Source: Mikania micrantha
Taxonomy: Eukaryota > Streptophyta > Magnoliopsida > Asterales > Asteraceae
Direction of reading: 5' to 3'
Assembly: GCA_009363875.1 (NCBI GenBank)
Contig: CM018696.1
Coordinates: 19,109,475-19,173,474, forward strand
Length of the DNA stretch: 64,000 nucleotides
Shown: positions 47,158-60,233 of the stretch, in pieces
How positions within the stretch are numbered: position 1 is the stretch's first letter
How the letters are laid out: each line of letters opens with the position of its first letter
Program-made: the position numbers and the translations under genes
The notes under the pieces: generated by a model
The model's input: the letters and a program-made list of their open reading frames with translations, nothing else
The model's database searches: none
What the model was told of the DNA's origin: nothing

Positions 47158-48239
47158 TGTAACATCAGTTCCGGAAACGTAACCGGAACAGTGAGCTACA
47201 CAGTAACATGAACAGTAATTCAGGTACAATCTATGTGTATTACTTGCATACTATATTCATTTGATGTCGATAAAGAACTATTTCCAATTCATTACAGAAA
47301 CATAGTTCAATCCATGGTTTAACAGTCAGAAATATATATGACAACACAGAACAGTCACATGAATGCTTGTTAGGATTCTATTATATATGAACGTATGTAA
47401 GGATGTACATAACAAAATAACAACGGATGTCATTACATGAATGCTAAATTGACGGATTATTCATATAGGTGACGATCTATACGAATATATCTGAAAGTTT
47501 AACATTCTGAATGATGTCTAATAATTAGAAAATCATAACTAAAAGTGTAGTTACCGTCGTATTCGTACGGGTGATGATTCGAACGAATACACGCGACAAC
47601 TATACGATTCGGTTTAAACTGTAGATTAAATATTTTCAGAAAATTTAAAATAAACGAAAGATATTTAGTTAAATTATTAGAAATAACCTCCTAAAATAAA
47701 TTTCCAACTTTACTTTTTAAAACCGAGATGTTTCGTTACGAAAACAAAAGGAAACCGACGTTTCTACGCGAAACCGAGCAAGACCGAACGAACCCAAACA
47801 TATTGGGTGTTCGAAAGCCTTTAATGAGGCATTAAATGCCTCATATTTCCCCCACCAACCAGATCCACCACCACCAACTCGTTCATCCTCTATCTCTTTA
47901 CTTTCTCTCTCTCTACTTTCTCTCTCTAGAAAATAAACCATAGATTCTTAATTTCTCAACGAAATCGACCCATTTAGGTGTCAAAACGACCAATACAGCT
48001 TGTATATCACGAAAGTACAAGAATTTAGAGCCCAAGATCTTCTGATTTGAGGTAGATTCGAGTTTTATATCACGATTTTTAGGGTTATCATACCCCTTGT
48101 TCGAACCCATCTTCTAGCCGGTTAAATCACCCCAAAACCTTAGGGAAACTCCACAAAACACACTTAGGATGATGTAGGAACAAGTGAGATACCATGAGCT
48201 AGGCCTAAGTTTCGATTTCAGTGGGCTGCAACTGAAAAG

Positions 48240-48620
48240 GATCGAACACCCGAATGGGGGCTTACCCAGCTCACCGTATGAGACCATCTGCCCACATGCG
48301 GCCGAATGGCTCAGGGCCGGCCGACTAGGCCTCATATGGCCAAGACTCTCTTCCATTCAGTCAATCTGCTCATTCGCTTGAGCCCTGGTTCGGTCCAAGC
48401 TTCATATGACAAACCCACATTCGGCCAAGGCTGTTCTTTCGCCCGACTACCTTCTTTGGCCATGGTTCAGTCGTATGGAGCCACTTTCAGCCAACTACAT
48501 TCGGTCTAGCTCCTTTCGGTCGCATGCACCATTCTTCAGCCAAGACCATCCTTCGGACAAACCCATATTCGGCTGAACCACCATCATGAATAGACAACCA
48601 CTTTCGGTTGGGCCACGCGA
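48240..48620 (+). repeat. TTCGGCC-type short-motif array in LTR D
   Basis: TTCGGCC, TTCGGTC, TTCAGCC and GGCCAAG recur every 20-35 bp, a counterpart in position to the CGAGAAC and TCGAT arrays of other families. Several spurious ORFs result. Confidence 0.75.
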
Positions 48621-49794
48621 ATTGCATGCATGGTGTTGAACATGTGTGTGCATGGGAAAATCTAGTTGGGTTTCCATGAAGTGTAATCAACTTATATTAC
48701 CTAAGGTTTAAACATGAACTTATGCCCATGCACTCACATTACTAGTGAGAAGTAATAGGAAGTCATTAGAGTTTTTCAAGCAAAGATAATCGGTTCTTGT
48801 AAATCACCTATGCTAGGGATTTTAACATCAACTTTCTTTAAACGATGTTGAACTACCAACATGATTTTGGATAGTATTTGAACTTAAAACATTTGGATTT
48901 CAATAAACGAAACTATGAATAACACGGTGAAAGTCCATTAAGGATCAAGGCTATGGTCAAAGTATAAAGGTATTGAGTTCATTATTCACACCTAACACTT
49001 AGAAATTTCATGAAAACATATAACTACATTAGATGGTTCACTTGAACTATCTAGGATGGGTTGTAGACACGAACGATCAAAGAACCATGGGAAAATCAAG
49101 ATCTAGTAACGGGCTTAAGGTTAATCGAATGAGATTAACCTAAGTCTAATCTTGTAACTTATAATTTTCTTAAATTAATTAATGTTTAATAAAAGGAATT
49201 GACTTATAACCTCCTTTAAATTAAAATAAATGATTTCTAACTTGATGATTTAACTTAAAATGAATTCTTTAAAATGTTTTAATTAAAAGACTTTGAACGT
49301 AATTAACAAAAATCTTACATAGCTAAGGTTTAATAGTGATTATTCATGGGATAAGGGTTTATCAACGGGTAATACATTTAGAATAATTAGAGAAAATCAT
49401 AGCAACACACTAGTAACGAAGGACACATAGTTGCACACCGAGACCAAAAACCTTAGATGCGTCTATTATAAATACTTATAGTATTCGAATTCTCTGAAAA
49501 CAACTCAGGTACTGAAGAAACCTAATCTACAAGTAACGATCACGCACTTTGTTGTGAATCATTACGTAGTAACACAGGTGAGTTAATTGCCCCTTTTCTA
49601 AACATTTTGTTTTACAAACGTGGGGCTGAGAAGCATGCGTAAATTATTTTCCTTGGATTATATTTACTTAAATGCTTTTACTTAATATATGTTTTTTATG
49701 TATAATTGTTATCCTAGATTCTGTCTAGGTAAACTATATACAGGAAATCAAAATAAGTTATCAATTCATTATGAGTAGATAACTATTTCAAATC

Positions 49795-50240
49795 AAAGAA
49801 CTATTTTCAAAGAATCATTTTCAAAGAACTAAACATCTAAAACAAAGGACTATTTTCAAAGGTTATTTCAAAGAACTAAAGATCTATTTCAAAGAACTAA
49901 CGGTGTAATCAAAGAACTATTTTTGGTGGTGTGTTGTCAAAAAACTAACTATCTATTTCAAAGAACTACGTGCAAAGAACTTCTTTCGGTGGTGTGTTGT
50001 CAAAGAACTAACGATCTATTTCAAAGAACTATGTACAAAGAACTATTTACGAGGGTCTGACTAGGAAATATAAAAATAGCATGTGCCATTCCCAGGTTTG
50101 AAAGGTGTCCTAGCTAGACTGATCAAATATGAGACGCATGTTTGAAGATATTTACAGTATTCCCTAACCAGTTTTGAGGAACATCTGGGAAATACTCGAA
50201 GATAACATGTGCCAAAGAACTAAAGAACTATACGAGCCAC
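49795..50240 (+). repeat. AAAGAACTA short tandem repeats
   Basis: CAAAGAACTA and close variants occur about twenty times, some within larger units containing GGTGGTGTGTTGTCAAA (near 49925 and 49988). Confidence 0.85.
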
Positions 50241-50583
50241 GGACGATCTAAAGAACTATAAAAGCATGTATATCAAAAGATGTCCTAGCTAGACTGAATG
50301 ATTATAGGTCGCATGTTTGATGAGGTTTACAGATATCCTTTACTACTAACAACGTTGATTGCTAGACTAGTCTACTCGAGTTGACCAAGGCCCAATCGCT
50401 AGGTCTTAGATTTTATTAAATGTTTATCTATTTGTTTATTTAAGTATTAAATGTTATGTTTCCACAAATACAAGGGTTGCTCATAATTGTGTGATGAACT
50501 TAAGGAATCAAGAGAAATTCCATATTTTGTGAAACTACAAGAACTAAGAACTAAAGAACTATTTTGTCGATGTTGTGGAATGA

Positions 50584-51030
50584 AACGCTTAATTATCGTT
50601 AACAACAATATGTTAAGCAGTTCAGTATGTGGTGAGCTGGTGGCTGGGCTGGCGGTAAGCTTGACCCTACATATGCCCTATATATAAGCATACTTAATTG
50701 GATAGCATAAGTGGTTGTTGATGAGGTTAAGGTTGTCATCGCGAGTGTTCCGTGTTAACAAATTTTACAGATTGTTCAAAGGTTGTGAATCAAATGTATG
50801 AGATGAAACGCTTAATTATCACCAGGAACAATATATCATGTGGTTTGGTATGGGGTAGGCTGGTGGCTGGGCTGGCGGTAAGCTTGACCCTACATATGCC
50901 ATATATATAAGCATACTGGATTAGATTCTATAGGTGGTTAATGGTGAGGTTAAGGTTGTCATCTGGTCAGGTTTGTACTAAATTCATTTTTCTATAACAA
51001 AACAATATGAACTCACCAACCCAATGTTGA
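50584..51030 (+). repeat. Direct duplication of about 224 bp in LTR D
   Basis: AACGCTTAATTATC at 50584 and 50807. Both copies run through GGCTGGTGGCTGGGCTGGCGG-like sequence to a palindrome (50672-50692, 50895-50915) and GAGGTTAAGGTTGTCATC. Confidence 0.85.
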
Positions 51031-51412
51031 CTTATTTTTTTTGCATGACTTCTCATGTGATGAACATGTCTAAGTAAAAAGTTATCGCTTTTGGACAAGA
51101 ATGTCTGCTAGAGGACCTAGTATTATTGGACCTGCATATTTTTTGAACATCATTTTACAGTTTATTTTGTATATCTTGTGCAGATACAAGTTGAAGAAAT
51201 ATGATGTCGATAGTAGATTTACATTGTTAAATTATGAACAAAACTGATGTAATTTAACTTTGTAATTCTATTTTCATTTAGCAGTTTCTCATTATATATC
51301 ATGTGCATTGTAAACAATCTGATCATCACGATTAAGTATGCTTATATATAGGGCATATGTAGGGTCAATCGCCGATCATTATATATCCGGCCCGTTAGCT
51401 TGGGGTGTGACA

Positions 51413-51998
51413 ATCGCCGATTTGTTGGACCAAAGTGGGAGACAACACGATAACTGGGCCTGAACTTATACAGGAAACTACTGATAAGATCGTCCAAATT
51501 CAACTAAAGTTACAAGATGCACGTAGTCGCCAAAAGAGTTACGCAGGCAAACGAATAAATCCTTTGGAATTCCATGTGGGTGAGCGAGTCATGTTGAAAG
51601 TGTTCCCCTTGAAAAGCATAGTTCGTTTTGGGGATAAAGGCAAATTAGCACCAAGGTATGTCGGACCGTTCAAGATAACACAACTGATTGGTCCTGTGGC
51701 ATACAGACTTAGACTGCCTGATGAACTCAGTGGGGTGCACGATGTGTTTTATGTGTCTAATCTCACGAAATGCCTTGCTGATGAGTCTTTAGTCATACCA
51801 CTCGAGGAAATACAAGTTGATGAGCAATTACATTTCATTGAAGAACCTGTAGAGATTATGGATCGTGAAGTTAAGAAACTGAAACGAAGCCGTATCCCTA
51901 TTGTAAAGGTTCGTTGGAACTCCAAAGACGGTCCAGAGTTTACCTGGGAGTGTGAGGATCGCATGAAGTCAAAGTATCCCCAACTGTTTGCAGAATAA
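51413..51998 (+). pseudogene. Gypsy integrase C-terminal domain and chromodomain-like end
   Basis: Continues the integrase after the solo LTR and remains open to its natural stop at 51996-51998 (TAA). Order: ICW, TGPELIQETTDKIVQIQLKL, a basic RQKSYAGKR, LEFHVGERVMLKV, RYVGPFKI (the GPF/Y segment), LPDELSGVHDVFYVSNLTKC, then EPVEIMDREVKKLKRSRIP and VKVRW with GPEFTWE, a chromodomain-like tail. Such tails are thought to guide chromovirus integration to particular chromatin. This is the best preserved coding part of the outer element. It is labelled pseudogene because the gene is interrupted upstream. A Val (GTG, 51435) is only an ORF boundary, not a start. Confidence 0.93.
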
Positions 51999-52046
51999 GT
52001 CGTACCCGACAATGATGCTTAAATTTTGGGACGAATTTTCTTTAAC

Positions 52047-52056
52047 AATGGGAGAA
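52047..52056 (+). promoter_or_regulatory. Polypurine tract
   Basis: AATGGGAGAA directly before the 3' LTR start. It would prime plus-strand DNA synthesis. Confidence 0.8.
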
Positions 52057-52367
52057 TGTGACGACTAGTACCAGACAGTCAGGAAACTGTACGGTATGTG
52101 TACTTTCATTATTATGTGTGTGATTATTTATTTGAATAACAGTTATGTGATAACAACTTTTGTGAATTTTATAACAGTTGTATGTATTTTAATGAGAATT
52201 GGAATATTAACATACAACATTTCCTATGAAATAACAAGTTTTCATGAGAACAAATGACAATAAGAGGTCGGTTGTGATTTGATTACCGCAAATAACAAGA
52301 ATCAGATAGCCGAAAACACAATGAGAAATCAATATGAAATCAGTGAGATCACAAGTAAAACAGTTAA
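52057..52367 (+). repeat. 3' LTR of the outer element, first part
   Basis: Starts TGTGACGACTAGTACC, matching the 5' LTR start, and is interrupted by the solo LTR at 52368. The remainder lies at 56390-60057. Confidence 0.92.
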
Positions 52368-55300
52368 TGTCACACCCCGAGCCGGCGGGCTGGATCGACT
52401 TTCCCGTCTGGCGGAAGGTTCTTGGGGCGCAATGTCATGTGATAATCGAAATGATCAGATTTTTTACATGGAACATGATATATAATGAGATATGCTAACA
52501 TGACATTGATATAGAGTTACAAAGTTAAATTACACAATTCATGTTCATAATTTTACTAAGTAAATCTACCCAAAAAGAATCATGAAGTTTCTATATTGTA
52601 TCTGCACAAGATTTACAAAAGATGGTTCACAATAAGTCATTCAAAATATGCACATCACAAAAGTAAGCTAGGTCCTCTATAAAGTCTCACTATCATAAAC
52701 ACTGATGTCCGGTGACTAAACATGTTCTTCACTTGAGAAAACATGCAATTTAAACAAGTCAACACTAGGTTGGTGAGTTCATACGTTTAGTAATTGAAGA
52801 TACTTGTAGTTTGTCATTCACAAGTCATAGTGTCACACATAAGTCTTATTGTTATTGTCTTATCTTGTCTCACAAAATGCTCATTCCATATTTACACCTA
52901 CAGATAGTATGTCGTTCAAATCAAGCATGCTTATATATAGGGCATACGTATCACGAATGAAGCCGCCAGCCCACCACACACTTAATTGAACTCAATACCA
53001 CTTGTATGGCAACTATGGATGCCCATTTCCAACTCACATGAATTTGATCTCAGTCGATATCCAACCTGATATTCCCAAGTGATATGATTTCGTTCCCCAG
53101 TGATATAAGTATATGATAATAGATTATTGAAGGGTATATAGTACCAGGACCGAGGTTATGGTAACCCTTTAGGTTTGAAAGATATAGATTTTATTTAATC
53201 TTATTTTAATTATCATCTCAATGATCAAGTTTATTCAAATTCACTTCTATATCAGAAGTTCCAATTTACTCTATGAATCTTGTATCTTACTTGAAATGAT
53301 AGGCCATAAATGGGACGCCATTGTGGTCCTCACGAAATCAGACCACAATGCCTCCAATTTACCCCTATCCATTTTGAAATCCCAAAAGAGTCAGTGCCTT
53401 CACAACGAACCGGCTCCAGTAACATGACGTGAGTGAAAATCAATTCCTTGGTCTACCAATCAACAGAAACGAATTGTACAATTATAATCAGTGTTTGAAG
53501 ATTAATATCACCCATGTGGCCATTTACCAAACCTAACTGATGCAACCCTGTAACCGGTCATACGATACCGACCAATGATAATGAATACGAATAACGTAAT
53601 CGACCTCACTCGCCGGCGGTTTGTCAAACCTATGGTACCATTACGTGTCGTCAGTTTAGCCTCTACTAAATCAATGGTAAAAAATATAGAAAGGGACTTA
53701 CGACTAAACATGTACACATGGACACTTGAATGCAGTGATATAATATAATCAGGCTTAATAGTAATCAGTTTGTTGTTATGTGTTCTCCTATTGTTATTGT
53801 CTCATTGTCATCTGTTCCGAATGTTATGTGTTCTTATTGTCTTTAACATAGTGTTATAAGAACTTGTCTTAATACACAGTGTTAGTATAAGTGTTGAATG
53901 ATATCATGAAATTATGTTCTCATGATGTCATTCTCGTTATCTCTTGTTATTATCTCATAGTCATCATAAGGTTGTAAACGTAGTGTTTTAAGAACGAGTC
54001 TTACTACACCTTAGTAATGAAATTTTTTGATGATATCAAGTAGTTAGGTAACCATGATATCATCCTTGATATGTTATGTAACTTGATTCTCACACTTAAA
54101 ATATATCATATGTCATAGTTGTCATTCACACCCAAGCATACACAAAGATATGATAATAAAGTTGAAATCTTTATTATCTAGATATATGATAATTGAATTG
54201 ATGTACTAAATTTTTTAAATAAAAAGAGTTAGCATGTTTCTCAGTCCCGCATTTAAAATTTAAAAGATTAAAAAACTGGCATATGAATGCACCTTGTGGT
54301 TGTAGTGGTTGACTAAGTAATAAAGAAATGCACGCGCTCGTTGTTATTGTGATGATGTGTATCGAAGCCCTGTGTTGGATTCAATGTTGTTTGCAACTTA
54401 TAAGTATAAATTATGATTTCGTATGTTAACCTTCATAAGTCTTTCTTGTGTAATTATCCCTAGTTCACTTTGTATTACAACATACAAAAATTTAACCATT
54501 TAGGTTAAACTTAGTACATTATGTTACCTTGTATTTACATGTTTCAAACTTGTGATTAGAATTCAACATATTGTAAGAGTTTTGCAAAAGTAATATTTTC
54601 TAAGTATAAACTTAGGTTTATTAGTTAAAAACATGGACTTTGCCCTTCTCATTGAACTATACTTGTTGCTAATGATCTAAGTATATTATTTCAAGTTATT
54701 TGTTACATAAAACATACTCATTTGATTCATTTCAAAAGGTTTAAAGAACATCACTTGAACTTTGTTTTAAAAGTTTGATTAACATTTTTGAGAAAACCCT
54801 AATCTTCTTTGAATAAAATGTGACTTATTTAACATCCTTGGATTATGATTTAAACCATGTTCTATGATCTAAACACTTGTTTCAAGGTTTATCTATGTTT
54901 TTTAAATAATGTTCAAGTAATGTCTATGGAAACCACAATAATATCGATAAGAGTATCATGAAACCGGTTGCACCCAAACCCAAATGGGTTATCGATTAAC
55001 ACCAAGTTGGGTGTTCTGAGTTTATACAACCGAGAATGGTTGTGTTCTCAACTGCACAGGGTCTTCTCAAATGGATGTGTACCCCCGTCAAATGGGTTCT
55101 CGGCTTTAGTGCTCTCCCAACCAAATGTTTTCTGGACTTGGAGATAAAATGGTTCTCGACTTCCCACTCTCATTCACGATGGACCCAACCAAAGAAATGG
55201 TTCTTGACTTAAATTAAGGGTCCTCGGCTAGGGTGGAGGTGTTCTTGAGTCACCTTGTCTTCAACCTCACGATTCCAAGGCCTCCGAAAAGTTGAAGGTT

Positions 55301-56384
55301 GTTTAGAATTTCAAATTCAAGTTTTTTTAAGTTTAAATCATTCAGAAAACTCATTTGAAGGTGAAGTAAGATTACGGTTTGAGTTTGAACTAAAGAAAAC
55401 CCGAAATAAAGTTGTAGTTTTACCTCAACCCATGATCTTTAGCTCATTTTCACTGTGATTTCATCTTCTAATCATCTGGTGAATTTTTTTAGTAGCAAGA
55501 TCTTCAAGCTTGGATGAGAATTAAAGGAGATTGAAAGAGGGTTTCTAGAGAGGGAGTGTATAGGGATAGTAGCACGTAAATGGGAGAGAGAAAGAGGTAG
55601 GTGGTGAATTGAATGAGGTAATTAAATCTTATAAGGGTTTTTATACCCGATCTTGTTTCGAGTTCGTTTCGGTTTCTCGGTATTACGTTTACGTCACGTT
55701 CCGTATCGTAACGCGAAATTTACGAAAGTTACAAAAAATGATGTTATTCAAATATTTTAAAGGTGGTTATTCCTAGTAAATGTTTTATATTTATTTTTCT
55801 TATTTTATTTTTTCGAAAACGTTTATTTTTAACGTTTTGTATGATCGTATCACCTTCGCGAGTATTCGTTCGTATCGTCACCCAAACGAACACGACGATG
55901 GCTTTACTTTCTGATTTTGTTTTCTACTTTTCAGATATCATTTAGAACATGAAACCCACATATATGTTTGTGTGAATCGTCACCCACGCAAACATACTGT
56001 CAGTTTATTATTCGTAAACGACACTGACTTGTTGTTTTGAATTGGACATTCTCACTGGCGGACTAAACTGAACCTAACTGTTTTCACCTTGTTATGATTG
56101 AATTCACATTGTTTTCTCACTGACTTGTTGGCCATTTGATTCCTGTTATTTATGGAAATGAGATCGCAACCGATATGTTTTTGTCCTTTTTTGTTTTTAC
56201 AACTGTTATTTCACATGTGTTATTGTATGTTTATATCTGAACTTTCATTGAAATATATACAATTGTTTATTGTTTTTCACAAAATTGTTGTCACAGGAAT
56301 GTTCATCTCATAGTATTTACACAGAGTAATAGTGAAATTACACATACCGTATAGATTGTTTGACGGTCTGGTACTAGTTTCATA
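52368..56384 (-). mobile_element. Solo LTR (family A2), minus strand, inside the 3' LTR
   Basis: A 4017-bp unit flanked by a perfect GTTAA (52363-52367 and 56385-56389). Plus-strand ends are TGTCACACCCCGAGCC and GGTACTAGTTTCATA, the inverse of family A ends, with CA changed to TA at one terminus. It contains the CGAGAAC array (about 55010-55250, minus strand), hairpin (53618-53630), palindrome (52926-52946), a CT-rich leader (GA-rich on the plus strand, 55530-55610) and two U3 motifs (near 55870 and 55975). The donor and acceptor positions are mutated (GGTGCAT, CTCAAGT). No coding sequence is attached. Confidence 0.93.
53600..53630 (-). other. Candidate structured RNA module (family A2)
   Basis: On the minus strand GGTTTGACAAACC (53630-53618) is followed by GCCGGCGAGTGAGGTCGA, in which GGC/GTC-type pairing is partly kept. 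Confidence 0.45.
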
Positions 56385-56804
56385 GTTAAGTTTAGTCGTG
56401 TTTGTCTATGAGTATTTCAAATCGAAAACTATAATTCGATATCTTGGATGTCAAACTGACTGTGTATTTGTGTGGGTGACGATTCGCACAAATATATCTG
56501 CGGGTTTAACGTTCTGAATGATATTCGAAAAGTACAAAACCAAATAAGAAAGTAAAGCCATCGTCGTGTTTGTTCGGCTGACGATTCGTACGAATACGCG
56601 CAAAGGTGATACAATTTGATAAAACTGTTAAATTAAACGTCTTCGAAACATTAAGATAAGAAAAGGAAATATAAAATATTTATTAGGAATTACAACCTTG
56701 AAAGATTTAAAAAGAAAACCATTTTATTTAAAAATACGTATCTTACGTTACGTTCTTTAAACGAAAAAACCGAGCAACCCGAACATACCCGAAATGAACC
56801 CGGG

Positions 56805-56812
56805 TATAAAAA
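56805..56812 (+). promoter_or_regulatory. TATA box of LTR A
   Basis: TATAAAAA in a CCCGGGTATAAAAACCC context, upstream of a CT-rich leader. The 5' LTR copy reads CATAAAAC at 20405, so it is mutated there. Confidence 0.65.
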
Positions 56813-58834
56813 CCCTTAATTTCTTCGTTCCCCTTATTAATTTTCAGACCTACCACCTCTCTCTATTATAATTTTTGGCACTCTCTCTTGTAATTTTTGG
56901 GACTCTCTCTCTAAAATTAAAACCCAAAATCCTCATTTCTTCACCAAATCTTACAAATTTGGTACAAAAACGAAGCTTAAAGCGTCTACAATACGAAAGT
57001 GCAAAGGATCTAGCTTTAAATCATGAATAACTGAGGTAAAATGAAGGGTTAAGGTTCGGTTTTTAGGGTTTTTGTTTAAACTCAGGCATCTGAACTTGTA
57101 ACCGAATTTTAAGCCATCTAATCTCATGAGAATCACACTAAAATAGGTCTAAAACTACTGAATAATGTTGGAATAAAGTTATGGAATGGATGGAGTTAGT
57201 ATCAACGTATTAAGGTGTAGTATCGATAGATGAACAAATAAGACATCATAGTATCGACGACCTGTGAACAACTGCACCAAAAACCATCGACCTTGTCAAG
57301 TCTGATGGTCACCACAACCCATCAACTGTCGAGATTGTTAATGTCCACAAGGGCAAGAGTGTTGAAACCGATATCCATCTATATTAGCTAGTATCGACGA
57401 TGGATCATCGATTCTAAGACAACCTCGATAATGCTAGTATCGAAAGGGGGACCTTCTGCCTAATCTTCTATAATACCAAGTTCCGCATTCCAACATTGTC
57501 GATAAACTCATCGATCCTAATACTTTAAAACTATCCAAGTGTTTTTAATGAAGTATCCATCGATATTAGTTAGTATCGAAGTTGTTCCATCGATTATAGG
57601 TGAGCTTCGACACTGTTAGTGTCGTCAAACCCATCGATATTAATACGTCTACATCATCCAAGTCATTTAAACACAAATTAAAAAAGTATGGATCAAAATT
57701 GAGGTTACAAGATCGAGTAGAACAAGGTAATGTCGATGAGGAACCCATTAGAGTTTTCTATGAGTTAACTAGTTTTGTGACCCATCAATGCTACCCTTGA
57801 TTTGTTTTAAACAAGTATAACTTATAGAATATGTGTTTCACTAATAAAGCAAGACTAAAACAACACAAATAGATAACAAATAAGTGATTAAAAAGGGCTA
57901 GTATGTGTTAAGGATAATTAGGGTTTCATTAAGGGTTAACAATATTCTAAGTACTTTAAAAACATAACATTTTCTTTTGAAAGAGTTATAGTTTTAATAA
58001 ACTTTTCAGAATAGATTAAAACATAATGATAAGTTGTTAAATGACAAAGCAACGGTACAAGATACCAAGCTTAACCTAAAAGGCTAAGTAATAGTATATC
58101 TCATTTCAAATTATGACCAAGGTTAATTAAATAACAAACCAAGTGAACAACAAGTTACACAAACTACAAGTTTATACATAACACAAAAGCTTATACTTAC
58201 AGGTTGTGAACACAACTAAATCAATCACAGCGTTTGAATACAACACATCACAACAACAGTGAGCGCGTGCATTTCTTGTTAATAGTCAACCACTTCAACA
58301 TCAAAATGAGTTAGTTTGCCCCTTTTCTAATCTTTTGATTTCAAATGCAGGGCTGAGAAACATGCCAAAAATCTTTTTTAAAGGGTTTAAGTAATTTACT
58401 ACATTATTCATAATTATGAGATAACAAAGGTATTACCTTTGTTATCAAATCTATATTTATGTGTGTGAATCATTAACTGTAACATATTGGAGAATTCAAG
58501 TGCCGATAACAATCACTTGAGTTATCAAAGATGATATTATGATAATATAACTTTGTGATATCATTAAACATTGTATGATAACATTGTTGGAGAGGACAAG
58601 TACTTATAACATTGAGATGATAACATTGATATAACATTGGGATGATATAACAATGAGACAGTAACAATGAGATGATAACAAAGGGCTGACAACATTCTAA
58701 TTGATTACTAGTAAGACTGCTTGATTTATATCACTGTATTCATGTGTCCATTATGCATTTCATGTCATAAATATCTTTCTATATCATTTACCATAAAGTA
58801 GCAGAGGCTAAGCCGACAATAACGTAGTACCATA

Positions 58835-58865
58835 GGTTTGACAAACCTCCGGCGAGTGAGGTCGG
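58835..58865 (+). other. Candidate structured RNA module (family A, 3' LTR)
   Basis: GGTTTGACAAACC (58835-58847), then CCGGC (58849-58853) with GTCGG (58861-58865). Confidence 0.5.
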
Positions 58866-60062
58866 TACATTATGCGTATTGTTTATTACATTTGCCAGTA
58901 TCGCATGACCGGTAACAGGGTGTCAACAGTCATGTTTGGTAAACGGCCACATGGGGGATATTAATCAACAGAAACTGTTAGTAATTGTACCACCTTGATT
59001 CTGTAGATTGGCAGATTGAGCGACTGAGTTCAATCGTGTCAAAACCTGGTGAAAAATCGTGGTGAAGACAAGTGAATACAAATGGATAGGGATAAATTGG
59101 AGACATTGTGGTTTGACTTGGTGTTGACCACAATGTGGTCCCATATATGCTTTATTCTTTCAATTGGGTGAATACATAAAATGAGTTGATTGTCATTTCT
59201 AATTTAGAAGTGAATAACAGTAAACTCTACATATGAAACTAAAATGTTAAGTTTTATTAAAATCTATATTTTTAAAACATTGGGGGTTTACCATCACTTG
59301 TGTCATGGTAATACATACCCTACAAAACATAATTTTTATGTATAATCATTTGTAGGATGAGAACCGATGAGAATATCAATGAGAATAACAAGTGTGAGAA
59401 GGAAATTGGTATCCTTAGTTGCACTCAGGTGGTATTGATTTCAGTTAAGTGTGTGGTGGGCTGGCGGCTTCACTTGTGATGCGTATGGCCAATATATAAG
59501 CATGTTTGACTGAGTGAAATTATATGTATGTGGAATTATGGAGAAAACGTTGTCGGGGAATAAGACAATGTGGATTACAATAAGACTTGTGAATGAAAAT
59601 CAAGACTTGAGAATAACATTTTCAATTGTTTTTCAAATACTAAACTTATGAACTCACCAACCTAGTGTTGACTTGTTTTAATTGCATGTTTTCTCAGGTG
59701 ACGAACATGTTTACCCACCAAATTTTAGGACTTAAACTAGTGGACCTCGGTAGTGGACCTAACTTCTTTTGGTTGTGCATATGTTGATGACATGTTGATG
59801 GATCACTTTTGTAAATCTTGTGCAGATACAAGATAACAACTTACTGATTTTTTTGAGTAGATTTAGATTGTTAAAGTATGAACATAACTCATGTAATTTA
59901 ACTTTGTAATTATATATCAATGTCAATTTAACATTTCTCATTATATATCATATGCCATGTGAACAATCTGATCATTTCAATTATCACATGATATCGCTTG
60001 CCGAGACGTTCCGCCCGACGGGAAAGTCGATCCTGCCCGCCGGCTCGGGATGGGACAGTTTG

Positions 60063-60233
60063 AACATTAATTGTGTTTTGTTAAATGTGTTTATAATTTT
60101 ATAATTTTTTTGGAATTTTTTATATATTTATTATGTTATCCGAGTCTTGATTCCGGTCCAAACGGTCCGACCGGTTCGACCAATAACCAGTATGGTGTCT
60201 GGTTCGACGTCCGGTCTGGTTAAGAAAACATTG
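60063..60233. mobile_element. hAT-like MITE, right half
   Basis: Starts after the GTTTG copy at 60058-60062 and ends CCGGTCTGGTTAAGAAAACATTG, the inverted partner of the left end at 19536. CTTACACA (60234-60241) follows as the 8-bp duplication. The two halves together give about 415 bp. Confidence 0.8.

Larger units (their letters stand above)
47158..51412 (+). mobile_element. Solo LTR (family D), plus strand, inside integrase
   Basis: A 4255-bp unit starting TGTAACATCAGTTCCGG and ending TTGGGGTGTGACA, flanked by perfect ATCGC (47153-47157 and 51413-51417). It is the same family as 24944-28493 (similar starts and identical GTGTGACA ends) but longer. It has paired U3 motifs (47468-47490, 47571-47600), a (CT)n leader (47895-47930), a TTCGGCC/GGCCAAG array (48240-48620), donor-like CAGGTGAGT (49575-49583), AAAGAACTA repeats (49795-50240), and a tandem duplication of about 224 bp (from 50584 and 50807) with a TATGCCC palindrome in each. 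The acceptor position reads CTCATGT instead of CTCAGGT. Confidence 0.93.
19780..60057 (+). mobile_element. Ty3/gypsy chromovirus (Tekay/Del-like) carrying nested insertions
   Basis: The outer boundaries are LTR ends, TGTGACAACTAGTACC at 19780 and GGCTCGGGATGGGACA ending at 60057. The same 5 bp, GTTTG, lies outside both (19775-19779 and 60058-60062). Its own parts in order are 5' LTR, gag C-terminal part, protease, integrase, chromodomain-like end, polypurine tract and 3' LTR. RT and RNase H are missing. Insertions inside it account for most of the 40 kb: CACTA 23654-30953, a composite block 31474-46390, solo LTRs 47158-51412 and 52368-56384. The zinc-knuckle, protease and chromodomain-like sequences are of the Tekay/Del type by recognition. 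Confidence 0.88.
56390..60057 (+). repeat. 3' LTR of the outer element, main part
   Basis: Continues the LTR after the insertion. It has U3 motifs (56476-56495, 56577-56600), a TATA box (56805-56812), a CT leader, the TCGAT array (57190-57660), a decayed donor (near 58306), the hairpin module (58835-58865), a palindrome (59484-59504), acceptor TTTTCTCAGGT (59689-59699) and the LTR terminus GGCTCGGGATGGGACA. Without the insertion the LTR is about 3.98 kb. ORFs inside (for example 57600-57800) are not genes. Confidence 0.92.

Noticed and set aside
47717..48690. Several ORFs of 60-80 codons in LTR D
   Set aside because: They overlap on both strands within the leader and short-motif array of a solo LTR and match nothing protein-like.
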